Assembly: GCA_964447285.1 (NCBI GenBank)
Contig: CAYURO010000005.1
Location: 124,001-188,000, forward strand
Reading direction: 5' to 3'
Origin: CAJBNH01 sp964447285
Lineage (GTDB): Bacteria; Myxococcota_A; UBA9042
DNA length: 64,000 bases
The notes under the pieces were generated by a model, which worked only from the letters and a program-made list of their open reading frames with translations, did not search any database and had not been told where the DNA came from. The stretch's first letter is position 1, and each line of letters opens with the position of its first letter. The position numbers were made by a program, and so were the translations under genes. Of the stretch, positions 43,195-52,858 are shown piece after piece.

Positions 43195-45744
43195 ATGCCT
43201 TCTTCCTTCCAGCCCGCGCTTCCGTCTGCCGCCGCCCTCGCCCTTCCCGTCTACGCCCACGAGGCGGAGCTGCTGGCGGCCATCCGCAAATACCCCGTCG
43301 TCGTCGTCGAGGGGCCCACCGGCTGCGGCAAGACCACGCAGATCCCGCAGATCTTGCTGCGGGCCGGCCTGACCGACCGCATGATCGGCGTCACGCAACC
43401 GCGCCGCATCGCCGCCGTCAGCGTCGCGTGGCGCATCGCCGAAGAGCAGGGCGTGCCGTTTGGCGCCGAGGTGGGCTACGAGATCCGCTTCGACGACCGC
43501 ACCAGCTCGGCCACCCGCATCAAGATCATGACCGACGGCATCCTGCTGCAAGAGGCGCGCAAGGACCCGGACTTCGACGCGTACGGCGTGCTGGTCATCG
43601 ACGAGGCGCACGAGCGCAGCCTGAACATCGACTTCATTCTGGGCCTGTTGCACGAGATCCTGCAGCGCCGTCCGGACTTGCGGGTCATCATCAGCTCGGC
43701 GACCTTGCAGCCAGACCGGTTCGTCAAGTTCTACAAGTCGTCGGTGGGAGAGGTGCCGGTCGTCTCGATCCAGGCGCGGCCACATCCGGTCGACATTGCC
43801 TGGCGCCCCCCTTTCGGCGACCGGCCGGACGAGCTGGCCGAGGCGATCGCTCTTGAGGTGCAGAACATCCACCGCGCCGGTAACCCTGGTCACGTGCTGG
43901 TCTTTTTGCCGGGAGAGGACGCGATTCGCCGCACCGGTCAGGCCATCGCCCAGTGCCGACTGGGGCACGATCTGGTCGTGCTGCCGCTGTACGGGGCGCT
44001 GACCCGCGAAGAACAAGAGCGTGTGTTCGCCAAGTACCCCGGGCAGCGCAAAGTGATTCTCGCGACCAACATTGCGGAAACCTCGATCACCATCGACGAC
44101 GTCCGGTTCGTGATCGACTCGGGTCTCGCCAAGGTGCCCCGCATCAGCCCCGCCGGCGTGCTGTTCCTGCGTGAGGAGGGCATCAGCCAGGCGTCCGCCG
44201 AGCAGCGCAAGGGCCGGGCCGGTCGCACTGCTCCAGGAACGTGCATTCGCCTGTTCAGCCCCGAGTGGTTCAAGCGCCGGGACCGCTTCACCGACGAGGA
44301 GATCCTGCGTCTGGATCTGGCCGAGGTCGTGCTGCGGTTGATCGATCTGGGCATCCGCGACGTCGAGTCCTTTCCGTTTCCCACGCCGCCACAAAGCAGC
44401 CGCCTGCGCTCGGCGCTGCAGCACCTGCACGCCTTGGGGGCGATCGACCAGGACCGCCACCTGACGCCGGTCGGCAAGCGCATGGTGCCGTTCCCTTTGA
44501 GTCCCACGCTGGCTCGCATGGTCGTCGAGGCCGCCGATCGGCACCCGGACGTGGTGGACGAGGTGCTGGTCGTCGCCGCCTTCCTGTCGGTGCGCTCGCC
44601 GCTGTTGTATCCACCAGAGCAGGAGGAGCCGGCCCGCCGCGCGCACGCCAAGTGGGCGCATCCGTTGGGAGATGCGGTCACGGCCGTGCAGGTTTTCCGC
44701 GGCTGGCAGCAGGCCGACGACAAGGCCGCCTTCTGCACCAAGCACTTTCTGGACCCGGGCGCGCTCTCGTTCATCGACAACGCCCACCGCCAGCTGCGCG
44801 ACATCGCCAAGCGCATGGACATCGCCGATGGTTCGGGTGGCGATCCGCTGGGCATCGCGCGGGCGGTGGCGGCCGGCTTTGCGCACCAGATTCTGGCCAA
44901 CCGCGGGCGGTGGTACGAGGGACCGGGCGAGGAGAAGATCTCGCTGCACCCGTCGAGTTCGCTGTACGCCGCGCTGCCCCGGTTCGTGGTGGCGGTCGAA
45001 TTGGTTGTGTCCGCAAGGGCTTACGCGCGCCAGGTATCCGTCGTCAAGCCCGGTTGGGTCGTCGAGCTGCGGCCGGATCTGGCAGAGCGCTGGCACCTCG
45101 ACGCTGAACGCACCCGCAAGGCCGAAGGACCGGCCGCGCCGCCCGCACCCCGCACCCTGCAGCTGGGCAACGTCACCCTCGAAGTCGACGGGCGCAAGGG
45201 GCGGCCGCGCATCGACATTCCGTTCGAGGCCGTGGACGAACTGTCGCGCGTCGACGTGGCCGAGCTGCCCGCGGGCGCGGCGGCGTGGCAGGCGCGGATT
45301 CTGGTGGGCGATCTGGTGTTCGCTCAAGGCACGCCGCTGGGCGCCTTGCTGCCGACGCTGCGCTTTCTGCCCCTGCCGCAGCCGGGCGATCCCGTGAAGT
45401 GCACCGTGCCGGAAGGTGCGCTGTTGGAGGTCGACCGCAACGGCCACACGCTGCAGCGCCACCTGCCAGAGCTGCTGAAGCCGATGCGTTCCAGCGCGGC
45501 AAAACGTCCGGGTTGGCTGATGCTGGTGGCGAACGGCGGCGGTGGCTACTGGTTCGAAGTAGGCATGGACTATCGGGAAGTGCTGGAGACTACCGCGCTG
45601 TCGTTGGACGACCTGTTGGGCCAGATCGAAGACGACGACCCGGTGGCGCTGGAGGCGCAGAAGCAACTCGAGCGCATCCGGCCGCAGCTGGAGTCGGTGC
45701 TGGCCGCGCTGGCCGTCGCCCGTCAGTCGCGCCGCCGCGGCTAG
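43195..45744 (+). CDS. HrpA/HrpB-type DEAH RNA helicase
   Basis: This 849-aa helicase has Walker A GPTGCGKT (residues 40-47), DEAH (136-139), SATLQ (motif III) and motif VI QRKGRAGRTAPGTCIRLF. An HA2-type winged region and a C-terminal domain of over 200 residues follow. It is close to HrpB length (about 820) and much shorter than HrpA (about 1300). It would unwind RNA or RNP using ATP. Start ATG 43195 lacks an SD, consistent with a leaderless mRNA. Confidence 0.9.
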   Translation: MPSSFQPALPSAAALALPVYAHEAELLAAIRKYPVVVVEGPTGCGKTTQIPQILLRAGLTDRMIGVTQPRRIAAVSVAWRIAEEQGVPFGAEVGYEIRFDDRTSSATRIKIMTDGILLQEARKDPDFDAYGVLVIDEAHERSLNIDFILGLLHEILQRRPDLRVIISSATLQPDRFVKFYKSSVGEVPVVSIQARPHPVDIAWRPPFGDRPDELAEAIALEVQNIHRAGNPGHVLVFLPGEDAIRRTGQAIAQCRLGHDLVVLPLYGALTREEQERVFAKYPGQRKVILATNIAETSITIDDVRFVIDSGLAKVPRISPAGVLFLREEGISQASAEQRKGRAGRTAPGTCIRLFSPEWFKRRDRFTDEEILRLDLAEVVLRLIDLGIRDVESFPFPTPPQSSRLRSALQHLHALGAIDQDRHLTPVGKRMVPFPLSPTLARMVVEAADRHPDVVDEVLVVAAFLSVRSPLLYPPEQEEPARRAHAKWAHPLGDAVTAVQVFRGWQQADDKAAFCTKHFLDPGALSFIDNAHRQLRDIAKRMDIADGSGGDPLGIARAVAAGFAHQILANRGRWYEGPGEEKISLHPSSSLYAALPRFVVAVELVVSARAYARQVSVVKPGWVVELRPDLAERWHLDAERTRKAEGPAAPPAPRTLQLGNVTLEVDGRKGRPRIDIPFEAVDELSRVDVAELPAGAAAWQARILVGDLVFAQGTPLGALLPTLRFLPLPQPGDPVKCTVPEGALLEVDRNGHTLQRHLPELLKPMRSSAAKRPGWLMLVANGGGGYWFEVGMDYREVLETTALSLDDLLGQIEDDDPVALEAQKQLERIRPQLESVLAALAVARQSRRRG

Positions 45745-45777
45745 CCGTCGTTGACTCAACGCCCAACGGAGCCTCGC

Positions 45778-46260
45778 TTGACCCTGCATCAGCTTGCCGA
45801 ACGTCTGGGACCAGGCCTGCGCCCTTGGTTCTTTCGCGCGATGAACCTGTATCCCCCGTTCGTCGGCGCGGGCATTCGTATCACCCAAGTCGCGCCCGAC
45901 TGCGCGTCGTTCACGGTCGAGATGCCGCTGACGCCGCTGAACCGCAACTTCGTCGGCACGCACTTCGGTGGGTCGCTCTACGCGATGTGTGACCCGTTCT
46001 TCATGCTGATCCTGATCGTCCAGCTGGGGCCGGGGTACGTCGTGTGGGACAAGTCGGCGCAGATCGCTTTTCGCAAGCCGGGAAAGGGCAGGGTGCGCGC
46101 GCACTTCGCGATTCCGGCCGACGAGGTGGCGCGCATCCGCCGGGCAGTCGACACCCACGGCAAGGTCGAGCCGACCTTCGAAGTCGACGTGCTGGGCGAG
46201 GGCGGCGAGGTCGTAGCCCACGTGACGAAGGGCCTGTGGGTCAAGCGGAAAACGACCTGA
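45778..46260 (+). CDS. DUF4442 hotdog-fold (thioesterase-like) protein
   Basis: This 160-aa protein resembles DUF4442/YiiD-type hotdog proteins (LNRNFVGTHFGGSLYAMCDP; VVWDKSAQIAFRKPGKG). These are related to acyl-CoA or acyl-carrier thioesterases. The TTG at 45778 has GGAG 6 bases upstream and is preferred over TTG 45751. It is 34 bases downstream of the helicase and convergent with a PH-domain gene. Confidence 0.75.
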   Translation: MTLHQLAERLGPGLRPWFFRAMNLYPPFVGAGIRITQVAPDCASFTVEMPLTPLNRNFVGTHFGGSLYAMCDPFFMLILIVQLGPGYVVWDKSAQIAFRKPGKGRVRAHFAIPADEVARIRRAVDTHGKVEPTFEVDVLGEGGEVVAHVTKGLWVKRKTT

Positions 46261-46263
46261 CGA

Positions 46264-46716
46264 TCAGGCTTCAGCCAGCGTGGCGACCCGTCGCGCCTGC
46301 TTCTGCACTTCGATCGCGTGGCGGATCTGGTCGGCCAGTCGCTCGACGTTGCGCAGACCGCGCAGCTCCAGGTGTCCTTCGGTCCGGTCGGACGACAGCA
46401 GCACCACGCGGCCGAAGCCCAGCAGGCGCTCGCCGAATGGCTCGACGACGGTGATGTCCGTGACGCGGTAAAGCTCAAAGTTCTCCGTGCGCAGCGTGAA
46501 CAGGCCGGTCTTCAGGATCACGCGCTGATCGGTCACGCGCACCCTCGTCGACAACCGGCCGATCCACCACCACAGTCCGGCCAGCCCGACCGTCAGGATG
46601 GCGAGGGTCCATCGGCCCAACGAATCCAGCGCGGCGGGGCGGCCCTCCCACAGCGTTTTCTCGGACTCAGGGGACGCGAACGGTGCGGCGACGGGTGGCG
46701 TGAACGGCTCGGTCAT
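46264..46716 (-). CDS. bacterial PH-domain (bPH2/DUF304) membrane protein
   Basis: This 150-aa protein has one N-terminal hydrophobic segment (WTLAILTVGLAGLWWWIG) followed by the PH-like strand pattern RVRVTDQRVILKTGLFT, VTDITVVEPFGERLLG. It should be anchored in the inner membrane with the PH domain in the cytoplasm. The partner is unknown. It is divergent from the ABC exporter gene. Confidence 0.7.
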   Translation of the reverse strand: MTEPFTPPVAAPFASPESEKTLWEGRPAALDSLGRWTLAILTVGLAGLWWWIGRLSTRVRVTDQRVILKTGLFTLRTENFELYRVTDITVVEPFGERLLGFGRVVLLSSDRTEGHLELRGLRNVERLADQIRHAIEVQKQARRVATLAEA

Positions 46717-46853
46717 GGTGGTGCCTCGCATTGGGGGTCTGGCGCAGGGTGCAGGGACGTTGACGAGTGTGCGACGGAAGGTCTCGGCCTGCAACGCGCC
46801 CTCCGGCTTGCCGCGCGGCCCGAGTTGCGCTACCCAGCCTGCCGAGTAGCCGG

Positions 46854-48770
46854 GTGCCGCCGGCGTCCCGAGCCTCGCGACAAGGAGTCCCCCTGCCTCC
46901 CAACGGTTCCCACATCCCCGGATCGCGCCGCGCCCAACGCGGCGACGCGCCTGCTCAGGAGCGCAAGGGCCTGCTGCCCGACGGCTTCTTCGCGACATTT
47001 GCCTTCAGTCCCAGGGCCTTGCGCTTGGTGTGGACGACGGCTCCGGGCCTGACGATTGCGCTGAGCCTGCTGACGCTTGCGGCCGGACTGTTGCCCGCGG
47101 GCATCGCCTACATCGGCAAGTGGATGATCGACGCCGTGGTAGCCGCCTCGCGCGATCACGGTACCGCCGAGACGACCAAGGCGTTGGGCTATGTGGCGTT
47201 GGAGGGCCTCGCCGTCGCGACGCTGCTCGCCTCGCAGCGGGGCATCGCGATCTGCCAGGCGTTGCTGCGGGCGCGGCTGGGCAATCGCATCAACGTGATG
47301 ATCCTCGAGAAAGCGCTCGAGATGTCGCTGCCCCAGTTCGAGGACTCGGAATTCTACGACCGTCTGACCCGTGCGCGCCGCGAGGCCTCGGTGCGGCCGC
47401 TCGGTCTGGTGATGCGTGTGTTCGGGCTGGTGCAGCAGTCGATCTCGCTGGCCGGCTTCTGCTTGATTCTGCTCGGGTTTTCCCCGTGGGCGGTGGTGCT
47501 GCTGGTTCTGGCGGGTGTGCCGGCCTTCGTGGCCGAGGCGAAGTTCTCAGGCGAGGCCTTCCGACTCTTCTCTTGGCGTTCGCCGGAGTTCCGTCAGCAG
47601 GCGTACCTTGAGGTGGTCCTGGCACGCGAGGACTTTGCCAAAGAAGTCAAGCTGTTCGACTTGGGACCGCTGTTGTTGGGCCGCTACCGCGCGATCTTCG
47701 ACAAGCTGTTCGATGAGGACCGGCTGCTGACCTGGCGACGCAACCTGTGGGGCTTGGGGCTGGGCTTAGTGGGGGCCGTCGCGCTGTACGGTGCGTTCGC
47801 GTGGACGGTGACGTCGACGATTGCCGGCGCGTTGACGCTGGGTGGCATGTCGATGCTGCTGATGGTCTTCAAGCAAGGGCAGTCGGCGGTCTCGGCGAGC
47901 CTGCAGGCGGTCGGCGGGATGTACGAGGACAACCTCTATTTGTCGCTGCTGTATGAGTTTCTCGATCACCAGACGCCGCGGCCGTCCGGCACCGCCACAG
48001 AAGGACCGTTGCCAGGCGACGGCGTGCGCTTCGAGGGCGTGTCGTTCACCTATCCCGACACCGATATGCCGGCGCTGGTCGACATCGATCTGCAGCTGCG
48101 CCAGGGCGAGACGCTGGCGCTGGTGGGGGCGAACGGCTCTGGCAAGACCACTTTGATCAAGCTGTTGACGCGGTTGTATGAGCCGACCGGCGGCCGGATC
48201 CTGCTGGACGGCTTGGACTTGCGCGAGTGGGACGTGGACGCGCTGCGGCGGCGGATCGGCGTGATCTTTCAAGACTTTGCGCGCTACCAGCTGCCGGTTG
48301 GCGAGAACATCGGCGTGGGCGACGTGCAGCGGTTCGAAGACGAGGTCGGGTGGCGCGAGGCGGCCGACAAGGGCATGGCGGCCGACTTCGTGCAGGCGCT
48401 GCCGAACGGTTACCGCACCCAGCTGGGCAAGTGGTTTCGCGACGGGCGAGAGCTGTCGGGCGGGCAGTGGCAGCGGGTCGCCCTCGCGCGCGCCTTCATG
48501 CGGCAATCGGCCGAGATTCTGGTGCTGGACGAGCCCACGTCGGCGATGGATGCCGAGGCCGAGTCGCAGATCTTCGATCGGCTGCACGAGCTGTCCGAGG
48601 GGCGCATGGCCGTGCTGATCTCGCACCGCTTCTCCACCGTGCGGCGGGCCGACCGAATCGTGGTGCTGGAGGGTGGGCGTATCCTCGAACGCGGCAGTCA
48701 CGCCGAGCTTCTGGCCGAAAACGGCGTGTATGCGCGGCTGTTCCAGATTCAGGCGCGCGGGTATCGTTGA
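46854..48770 (+). CDS. ABC exporter (fused permease and ATPase)
   Basis: This half-transporter has a membrane part of several helices (LTIALSLLTLAAGLLPAGIA, LAGFCLILLGFSPWAVVLLV, ALYGAFAWTVTSTIAGALTL). A C-terminal ATPase follows: Walker A GANGSGKT, Q-loop IFQDFARYQ, signature LSGGQWQRVALARA and Walker B EILVLDEPTS, then HRFST. It would act as a homodimer or heterodimer; the substrate is unknown. The start is uncertain: GTG 46854 is given, but an AAGGAG at 46882-46887 sits 5 bases before a CTG at 46893, a possible non-standard start in the same frame. Confidence 0.85.
   Translation: MPPASRASRQGVPLPPNGSHIPGSRRAQRGDAPAQERKGLLPDGFFATFAFSPRALRLVWTTAPGLTIALSLLTLAAGLLPAGIAYIGKWMIDAVVAASRDHGTAETTKALGYVALEGLAVATLLASQRGIAICQALLRARLGNRINVMILEKALEMSLPQFEDSEFYDRLTRARREASVRPLGLVMRVFGLVQQSISLAGFCLILLGFSPWAVVLLVLAGVPAFVAEAKFSGEAFRLFSWRSPEFRQQAYLEVVLAREDFAKEVKLFDLGPLLLGRYRAIFDKLFDEDRLLTWRRNLWGLGLGLVGAVALYGAFAWTVTSTIAGALTLGGMSMLLMVFKQGQSAVSASLQAVGGMYEDNLYLSLLYEFLDHQTPRPSGTATEGPLPGDGVRFEGVSFTYPDTDMPALVDIDLQLRQGETLALVGANGSGKTTLIKLLTRLYEPTGGRILLDGLDLREWDVDALRRRIGVIFQDFARYQLPVGENIGVGDVQRFEDEVGWREAADKGMAADFVQALPNGYRTQLGKWFRDGRELSGGQWQRVALARAFMRQSAEILVLDEPTSAMDAEAESQIFDRLHELSEGRMAVLISHRFSTVRRADRIVVLEGGRILERGSHAELLAENGVYARLFQIQARGYR
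46882..46887 (+). promoter_or_regulatory. Shine-Dalgarno next to possible CTG start
   Basis: AAGGAG 5 bases upstream of CTG 46893 in the frame of the ABC exporter. No ATG, GTG or TTG sits at that spacing. Confidence 0.5.
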
Positions 48771-48856
48771 GGCCCTCTCGACGACCGTGACACGTAAGCA
48801 TTCGACTTTACATCGCTCCCGCGACATCGGCTGACGCGCGCGCGGCCCGACGTGGT

Positions 48857-48886
48857 TTGACACGGCGCGTCGTTCCACGGCACACT
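48857..48886 (+). promoter_or_regulatory. candidate promoter of pntAB
   Basis: TTGACA (48857-48862, exact match) and CACACT (48881-48886, 3/6 match) are 18 bases apart in the 249 bases between the ABC exporter and pntA. The leader would be about 125 bases. Confidence 0.4.
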
Positions 48887-49019
48887 CCCGCCCCCAATGG
48901 CGGCCTTCGGGCTTCGGAAGTCGCCATCCCCAGGGGAGATCCGGGGGCCGCCGCACATCGCCGTCTCCACCAACGCAACGCCGCGCCCGCCACCCCCACA
49001 AGACCACGGGAGGACCGGA

Positions 49020-50618
49020 ATGCTGGTCGCCATCGCCAAGGAAGTGCTGCCCGGTGAAAAACGGGTCGCTGCGTCGCCCGACAGCGTCCGCAAGCTGATC
49101 GGTTTGGGTTTCGAGGTCGCTGTCGAGTCGGGCGCAGGCACAGCCGCCTGTTACACCGACGACGCTTACCTTGCTGCGGGTGCCCGCATCGAGGCCGACG
49201 TTCGCGCCCTGTGGAGCGCCGCCGACGTGCTGCTCAAGGTCCGCCCGCCCGCCGAGCGCCCCGACTTGGCCGCGCACGAGGTCGACCTCTTGCACGAAGG
49301 TGCCTGTCTGGTCTCGTTCATTTGGCCCGCCCGCTCCACGGAGCTGCTGGACCGCATGGCCGCGCGCAAGCTGACCGCGCTGGCGATGGACCAGATTCCG
49401 CGCATCAGTCGCGCGCAGAAGATGGACGCGCTGTCGTCGATGGCGAACATCTCGGGCTACCGCGCAATCGTCGAGGCCGCCAGCCACTTCGGCAGCTTCT
49501 TCACCGGTCAGATGACGGCCGCCGGCAAGGTCAACCCCGCGAAGGTGCTGGTGATTGGCGCAGGCGTCGCCGGTCTGGCCGCGCTGGGTGCTGCCAAGTC
49601 GTTGGGCGGCATCGTCCGCGCGTTCGACACCCGGGCCGCCGTCAAGGACCAGGTCAAGTCGATGGGCGCCGAGTTCCTGGAGGTCAAGATCCAGGAGGAC
49701 GGCGAGGGCGGCGGCGGCTATGCCCGCGAGATGAGCCCCGAATTCATCGCTGCTGAGATGGCGTTGTTCCGCGCACAGGCCAAGGAAGTCGACATCGTTG
49801 TCACCACGGCCCTGATCCCGGGCAAGCCCGCGCCCAAGCTGTGGCTCAAGGACATGGTCGAGTTGATGAAGCCGGGTTCGGTGATCGTCGACCTCGCGGC
49901 TGAGACCGGTGGCAACTGCGACCTGACCGTGCCGGACGAGGCGATCGTCCACAATGGCGTGACCATCCTCGGTTACACCGACCTGCCCAGCCGCTTGGCG
50001 ACCACGTCCAGCCAGCTTTACGCGCAGAACTTGGTGCATCTGCTGGCCGACATGGGCGGCGGAAAGAACTGGCGCATCGACTTCGAGGACGAGGTCGTGC
50101 GTGGCGCAACCGTCCTGCGCGACGGCGAGTTGACCTGGCCGCCGCCCGCCAAGCCCGCCCCGGTGCCTGTCCCCAAGGTTGCGGATGCACCCGCGACCGA
50201 AGTCGTGGCCAAGCCCAAGGCCAAGCCACCGGGGTCGGCCAAGACCGCACCGTTGACCTGGATCATGGTCGGTATCCTCGTGCTGACCTGGCTGGGACTG
50301 CACTTCGGCGCCACGCACGCGCACGTCGAAGACCCCCGCACGGTCGAGATGTTCTTCGAGCGGCTGACGGTGTTCGTGCTGGCGTGCTTCGTCGGCTGGC
50401 AGGTTGTCTGGAACGTCACGCCTGCGCTGCACACACCGCTGATGAGCGTCACCAACGCCATCTCCGGGATCATCCTGATCGGCGGCGTGTTGCATACGGT
50501 CGGTGATCCCCTGTCGGCTCCGGTGCTCCTCGGCATGACCGCGGTACTGCTGGCCACCATCAACGTCGCGGGCGGGTTCTTGGTGACCCGACGCATGCTC
50601 AAGATGTTCCGCAAGTAG
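49020..50618 (+). CDS. pntA: proton-translocating NAD(P) transhydrogenase subunit alpha
   Basis: This 532-aa protein has the NAD(H)-binding domain I (VLVIGAGVAGLAALGAAKSL; VIVDLAAETGGNCDLT) and AsnRich-type segment SSMANISGYRAIVEAA. A Pro/Ala/Lys linker and three or four membrane helices (dII part) follow in the same chain, as in the E. coli alpha subunit. GGGAGG lies 6 bases before ATG 49020; the longer upstream frame is not needed. It is followed 12 bases later by pntB. The pair moves hydride from NADH to NADP+ using the proton gradient. Confidence 0.95.
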   Translation: MLVAIAKEVLPGEKRVAASPDSVRKLIGLGFEVAVESGAGTAACYTDDAYLAAGARIEADVRALWSAADVLLKVRPPAERPDLAAHEVDLLHEGACLVSFIWPARSTELLDRMAARKLTALAMDQIPRISRAQKMDALSSMANISGYRAIVEAASHFGSFFTGQMTAAGKVNPAKVLVIGAGVAGLAALGAAKSLGGIVRAFDTRAAVKDQVKSMGAEFLEVKIQEDGEGGGGYAREMSPEFIAAEMALFRAQAKEVDIVVTTALIPGKPAPKLWLKDMVELMKPGSVIVDLAAETGGNCDLTVPDEAIVHNGVTILGYTDLPSRLATTSSQLYAQNLVHLLADMGGGKNWRIDFEDEVVRGATVLRDGELTWPPPAKPAPVPVPKVADAPATEVVAKPKAKPPGSAKTAPLTWIMVGILVLTWLGLHFGATHAHVEDPRTVEMFFERLTVFVLACFVGWQVVWNVTPALHTPLMSVTNAISGIILIGGVLHTVGDPLSAPVLLGMTAVLLATINVAGGFLVTRRMLKMFRK

Positions 50619-50630
50619 GAGGCAACGCGC

Positions 50631-52046
50631 ATGGAAACGGCCTTCCTGTCCCTCGCTTGGGTCATCGCGAGCGTGCTGTTCGTCAACAGCCTGCGCGGAC
50701 TCTCGAATCCCGAGACCTCCCGTCGCGGCAACGGCTACGGCATCACCGGCATGCTCATCGCGGTCGTCGCCGTACTGGTCGGCGGCACGCTGGCGGCTGC
50801 GCCCACGGTGGGCAACCTGCAGTTCCTGCTGCCCGCGATTCTCATTGGCGCGCTGATCGGGTCGGTACTGGCGGCGCGCGTGGCGATGACGTCGATGCCA
50901 GAGCTCGTGGCAATCCTGCACAGCTTCGTCGGTTTGGCGGCGGTGCTTGTCGGGTACGCCGCCTATCTCGACGAGCCGAATCACACCGGCCTGTTGCTGG
51001 GCGAGATCTGGGCCGATGTCCTGATCGGCGCGATCACGTTTACCGGCTCCGTCGTGGCGTTCCTCAAGCTGCGCGGGTCGCTGTCGGGCAAGCCCCTCTT
51101 GCTGCCTGCACGTCACTTGCTGAATGCAACGGCTGCGATTGCCGCGTTGGGTCTCGCCGCGCCGTTCGCCATGGCCGCGGGTCCTGAGCAAGGCTTCGTG
51201 TTCCTGCTCGCCATGTCGGTCGTCGCCGGTTTGCTGGGTATCCACCTGGTCGCGGCGATCGGCGGTGCGGACATGCCCGTCGTCGTCTCGATGCTGAACA
51301 GCTACTCCGGTTGGACGGCTTCCGCTGCGGGCTTCATGCTCGAAAACGACCTGCTGATCATCACCGGCGCACTGGTCGGTTCCTCAGGTGCCATCCTGTC
51401 CTACATCATGTGCCGGGCGATGAACCGCTCGATCTGGAACGTGATCTTCGGTGGCTTCGGTGCCGACCCGCCTGCCCCCAAGAACGGCGCTGTGGCGGCT
51501 CCCCAAGGCGAAGTCGTCGCCACAACCGCCGACGAGCTGGCCGACGAGATCGCCGAAGCGCGCGCCGTCGTCATCGTGCCTGGCTACGGCATGGCCGTGG
51601 CTCGCGCGCAGCACGCCACCAAGGAGTTCGTGGACTACCTGCGGTCGCGGGGCATCGAGGCGCGTTTCGCCATCCACCCGGTCGCAGGTCGCCTCCCCGG
51701 CCACATGAACGTGCTGCTGGCAGAGGCAAGCGTGCCTTACGACATCGTTCTGGAGATGGACGAGATCAACAAGGACTTCCCGCACACCGACGTCGTGCTG
51801 GTCATCGGCGCCAACGACATCGTGAACCCGGGCGCGCAGACCGACGCCAGCAGCCCGATCTACGGCATGCCGGTGCTCGAGGTCTGGAAGGCCAAGCGCG
51901 TCGTCGTGCTGAAGCGCAGCCGCTCGTCGGGCTATGCGGGCGTGGACAATCCGTTGTTCTACAAGGAGAACACCCGGATGCTGTTCGCTGACGCCAAGAA
52001 GGGCATGGACGAGTTGGTTGCCAAGCTGCAGCAGAAGGTCGGCTAG
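50631..52046 (+). CDS. pntB: proton-translocating NAD(P) transhydrogenase subunit beta
   Basis: This 471-aa protein has eight or nine membrane helices (dII) and a C-terminal NADP(H)-binding dIII: VVIVPGYGMAVARAQHATKE, GRLPGHMNVLLAEASVPY, LVIGANDIVNP and the SRSSGYAGVDNPLF loop. It works with PntA. AGGAGG precedes the ATG. It ends 15 bases from the convergent osmC gene. Confidence 0.95.
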   Translation: METAFLSLAWVIASVLFVNSLRGLSNPETSRRGNGYGITGMLIAVVAVLVGGTLAAAPTVGNLQFLLPAILIGALIGSVLAARVAMTSMPELVAILHSFVGLAAVLVGYAAYLDEPNHTGLLLGEIWADVLIGAITFTGSVVAFLKLRGSLSGKPLLLPARHLLNATAAIAALGLAAPFAMAAGPEQGFVFLLAMSVVAGLLGIHLVAAIGGADMPVVVSMLNSYSGWTASAAGFMLENDLLIITGALVGSSGAILSYIMCRAMNRSIWNVIFGGFGADPPAPKNGAVAAPQGEVVATTADELADEIAEARAVVIVPGYGMAVARAQHATKEFVDYLRSRGIEARFAIHPVAGRLPGHMNVLLAEASVPYDIVLEMDEINKDFPHTDVVLVIGANDIVNPGAQTDASSPIYGMPVLEVWKAKRVVVLKRSRSSGYAGVDNPLFYKENTRMLFADAKKGMDELVAKLQQKVG

Positions 52047-52061
52047 GTTCCCTCGGTCGGG

Positions 52062-52484
52062 CTATTCCGCGTCGCCACTCACCACCACGGTGCGCACCAC
52101 GAACTCCGGTTGCGCTTGGATCGCCTTCTTCACCGCACATTGATCCGCCACCCGCACCAGCGCCTCGCGGTACTTCTCGGGGAAGGTGGGCGGCACCTCG
52201 ATGTCCAGCTCCACGCCGCTCAGCACCCGCGTCTCGGGGTCGAAGGCCATGCGCTGACGAATCCGGATGCCCTCGGTCGGCAGGTTGCGCGACTGGCAGA
52301 AGCCCAGCACGTAGATGCCTGCGCAGGTGCCGATCGACGCCAGGAACAGCGTAAACGGCGCGGGAGCACGGGCCTCACCACCGGCGTCGACCGGCTGGTC
52401 GGTCGAGACGACCTCGGTGCGGAAGGCGGCATCGACGCGCTTGCCGCCGGGAAACGTGATCAGGACTTCGGGTTTGCGGCTCAT
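52062..52484 (-). CDS. OsmC-family protein
   Basis: This 140-aa protein has the OsmC/Ohr-type layout, with the two cysteines in ASIGTCAGIYVLGFC and ADQCAVKKA in the usual spacing for peroxide-reducing thiols. It may detoxify organic hydroperoxides or be a stress protein; OsmC and YhfA cannot be told apart here. ATG 52484 has AAGGAGCC upstream. Confidence 0.8.
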   Translation of the reverse strand: MSRKPEVLITFPGGKRVDAAFRTEVVSTDQPVDAGGEARAPAPFTLFLASIGTCAGIYVLGFCQSRNLPTEGIRIRQRMAFDPETRVLSGVELDIEVPPTFPEKYREALVRVADQCAVKKAIQAQPEFVVRTVVVSGDAE

Positions 52485-52624
52485 GGGGGCTCCTTGGCTG
52501 CGAGGACGGGGCGCGCTGACCGGAACGGCGGGCGTGCGACCGTGAGAGACCCGGACCGGCCGGAAGGATTCGGATGCTGGCAGTCTGCGAAGGTCGTCGG
52601 AAAATCGCCTCGTCATGGGCCTGA

Positions 52625-52644
52625 ATCTTGCTTCAGGTCAAGAT
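52625..52644. promoter_or_regulatory. inverted repeat (possible operator)
   Basis: Six-base perfect arms ATCTTG and CAAGAT around an 8-base spacer, between the divergent osmC and cytochrome genes. The binding protein is unknown. Confidence 0.35.
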
Positions 52645-52831
52645 CATGCCTGTGAAATTGCCATTGATTTGGCGGATTCTCCATCTGGAATCGTCTCTTG
52701 AAAGGAAACCCCATGACCGGGCAGGAAAAACTCGCGGTGGGGCTCAATGGACTTGCTTGTCGCATTCAAACATTCGCGTCGAATCGAAGGGCGGACCGGT
52801 GCGTAGGAGGGGAAGGAAAGGGCGGAAGAAT

Positions 52832-52858
52832 TGACAACAGGACCATCCTGGGTTGTCA
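52832..52858. promoter_or_regulatory. inverted repeat upstream of tetraheme cytochrome
   Basis: TGACAACAGGA and TCCTGGGTTGTCA form a near-perfect inverted repeat with a 2-base bulge, about 70-100 bases before ATG 52930. It is either an operator or an mRNA hairpin. Confidence 0.4.

Noticed and set aside
43123..46221. 1032-aa minus-strand ORF antisense to the helicase
   Set aside because: Same reason; rich in Arg/His/Leu as expected of a shadow frame, with no domain.
47766..51245. 1159-aa minus-strand ORF antisense to the exporter and transhydrogenase
   Set aside because: Shadow of pntAB and the ABC exporter; no motifs.
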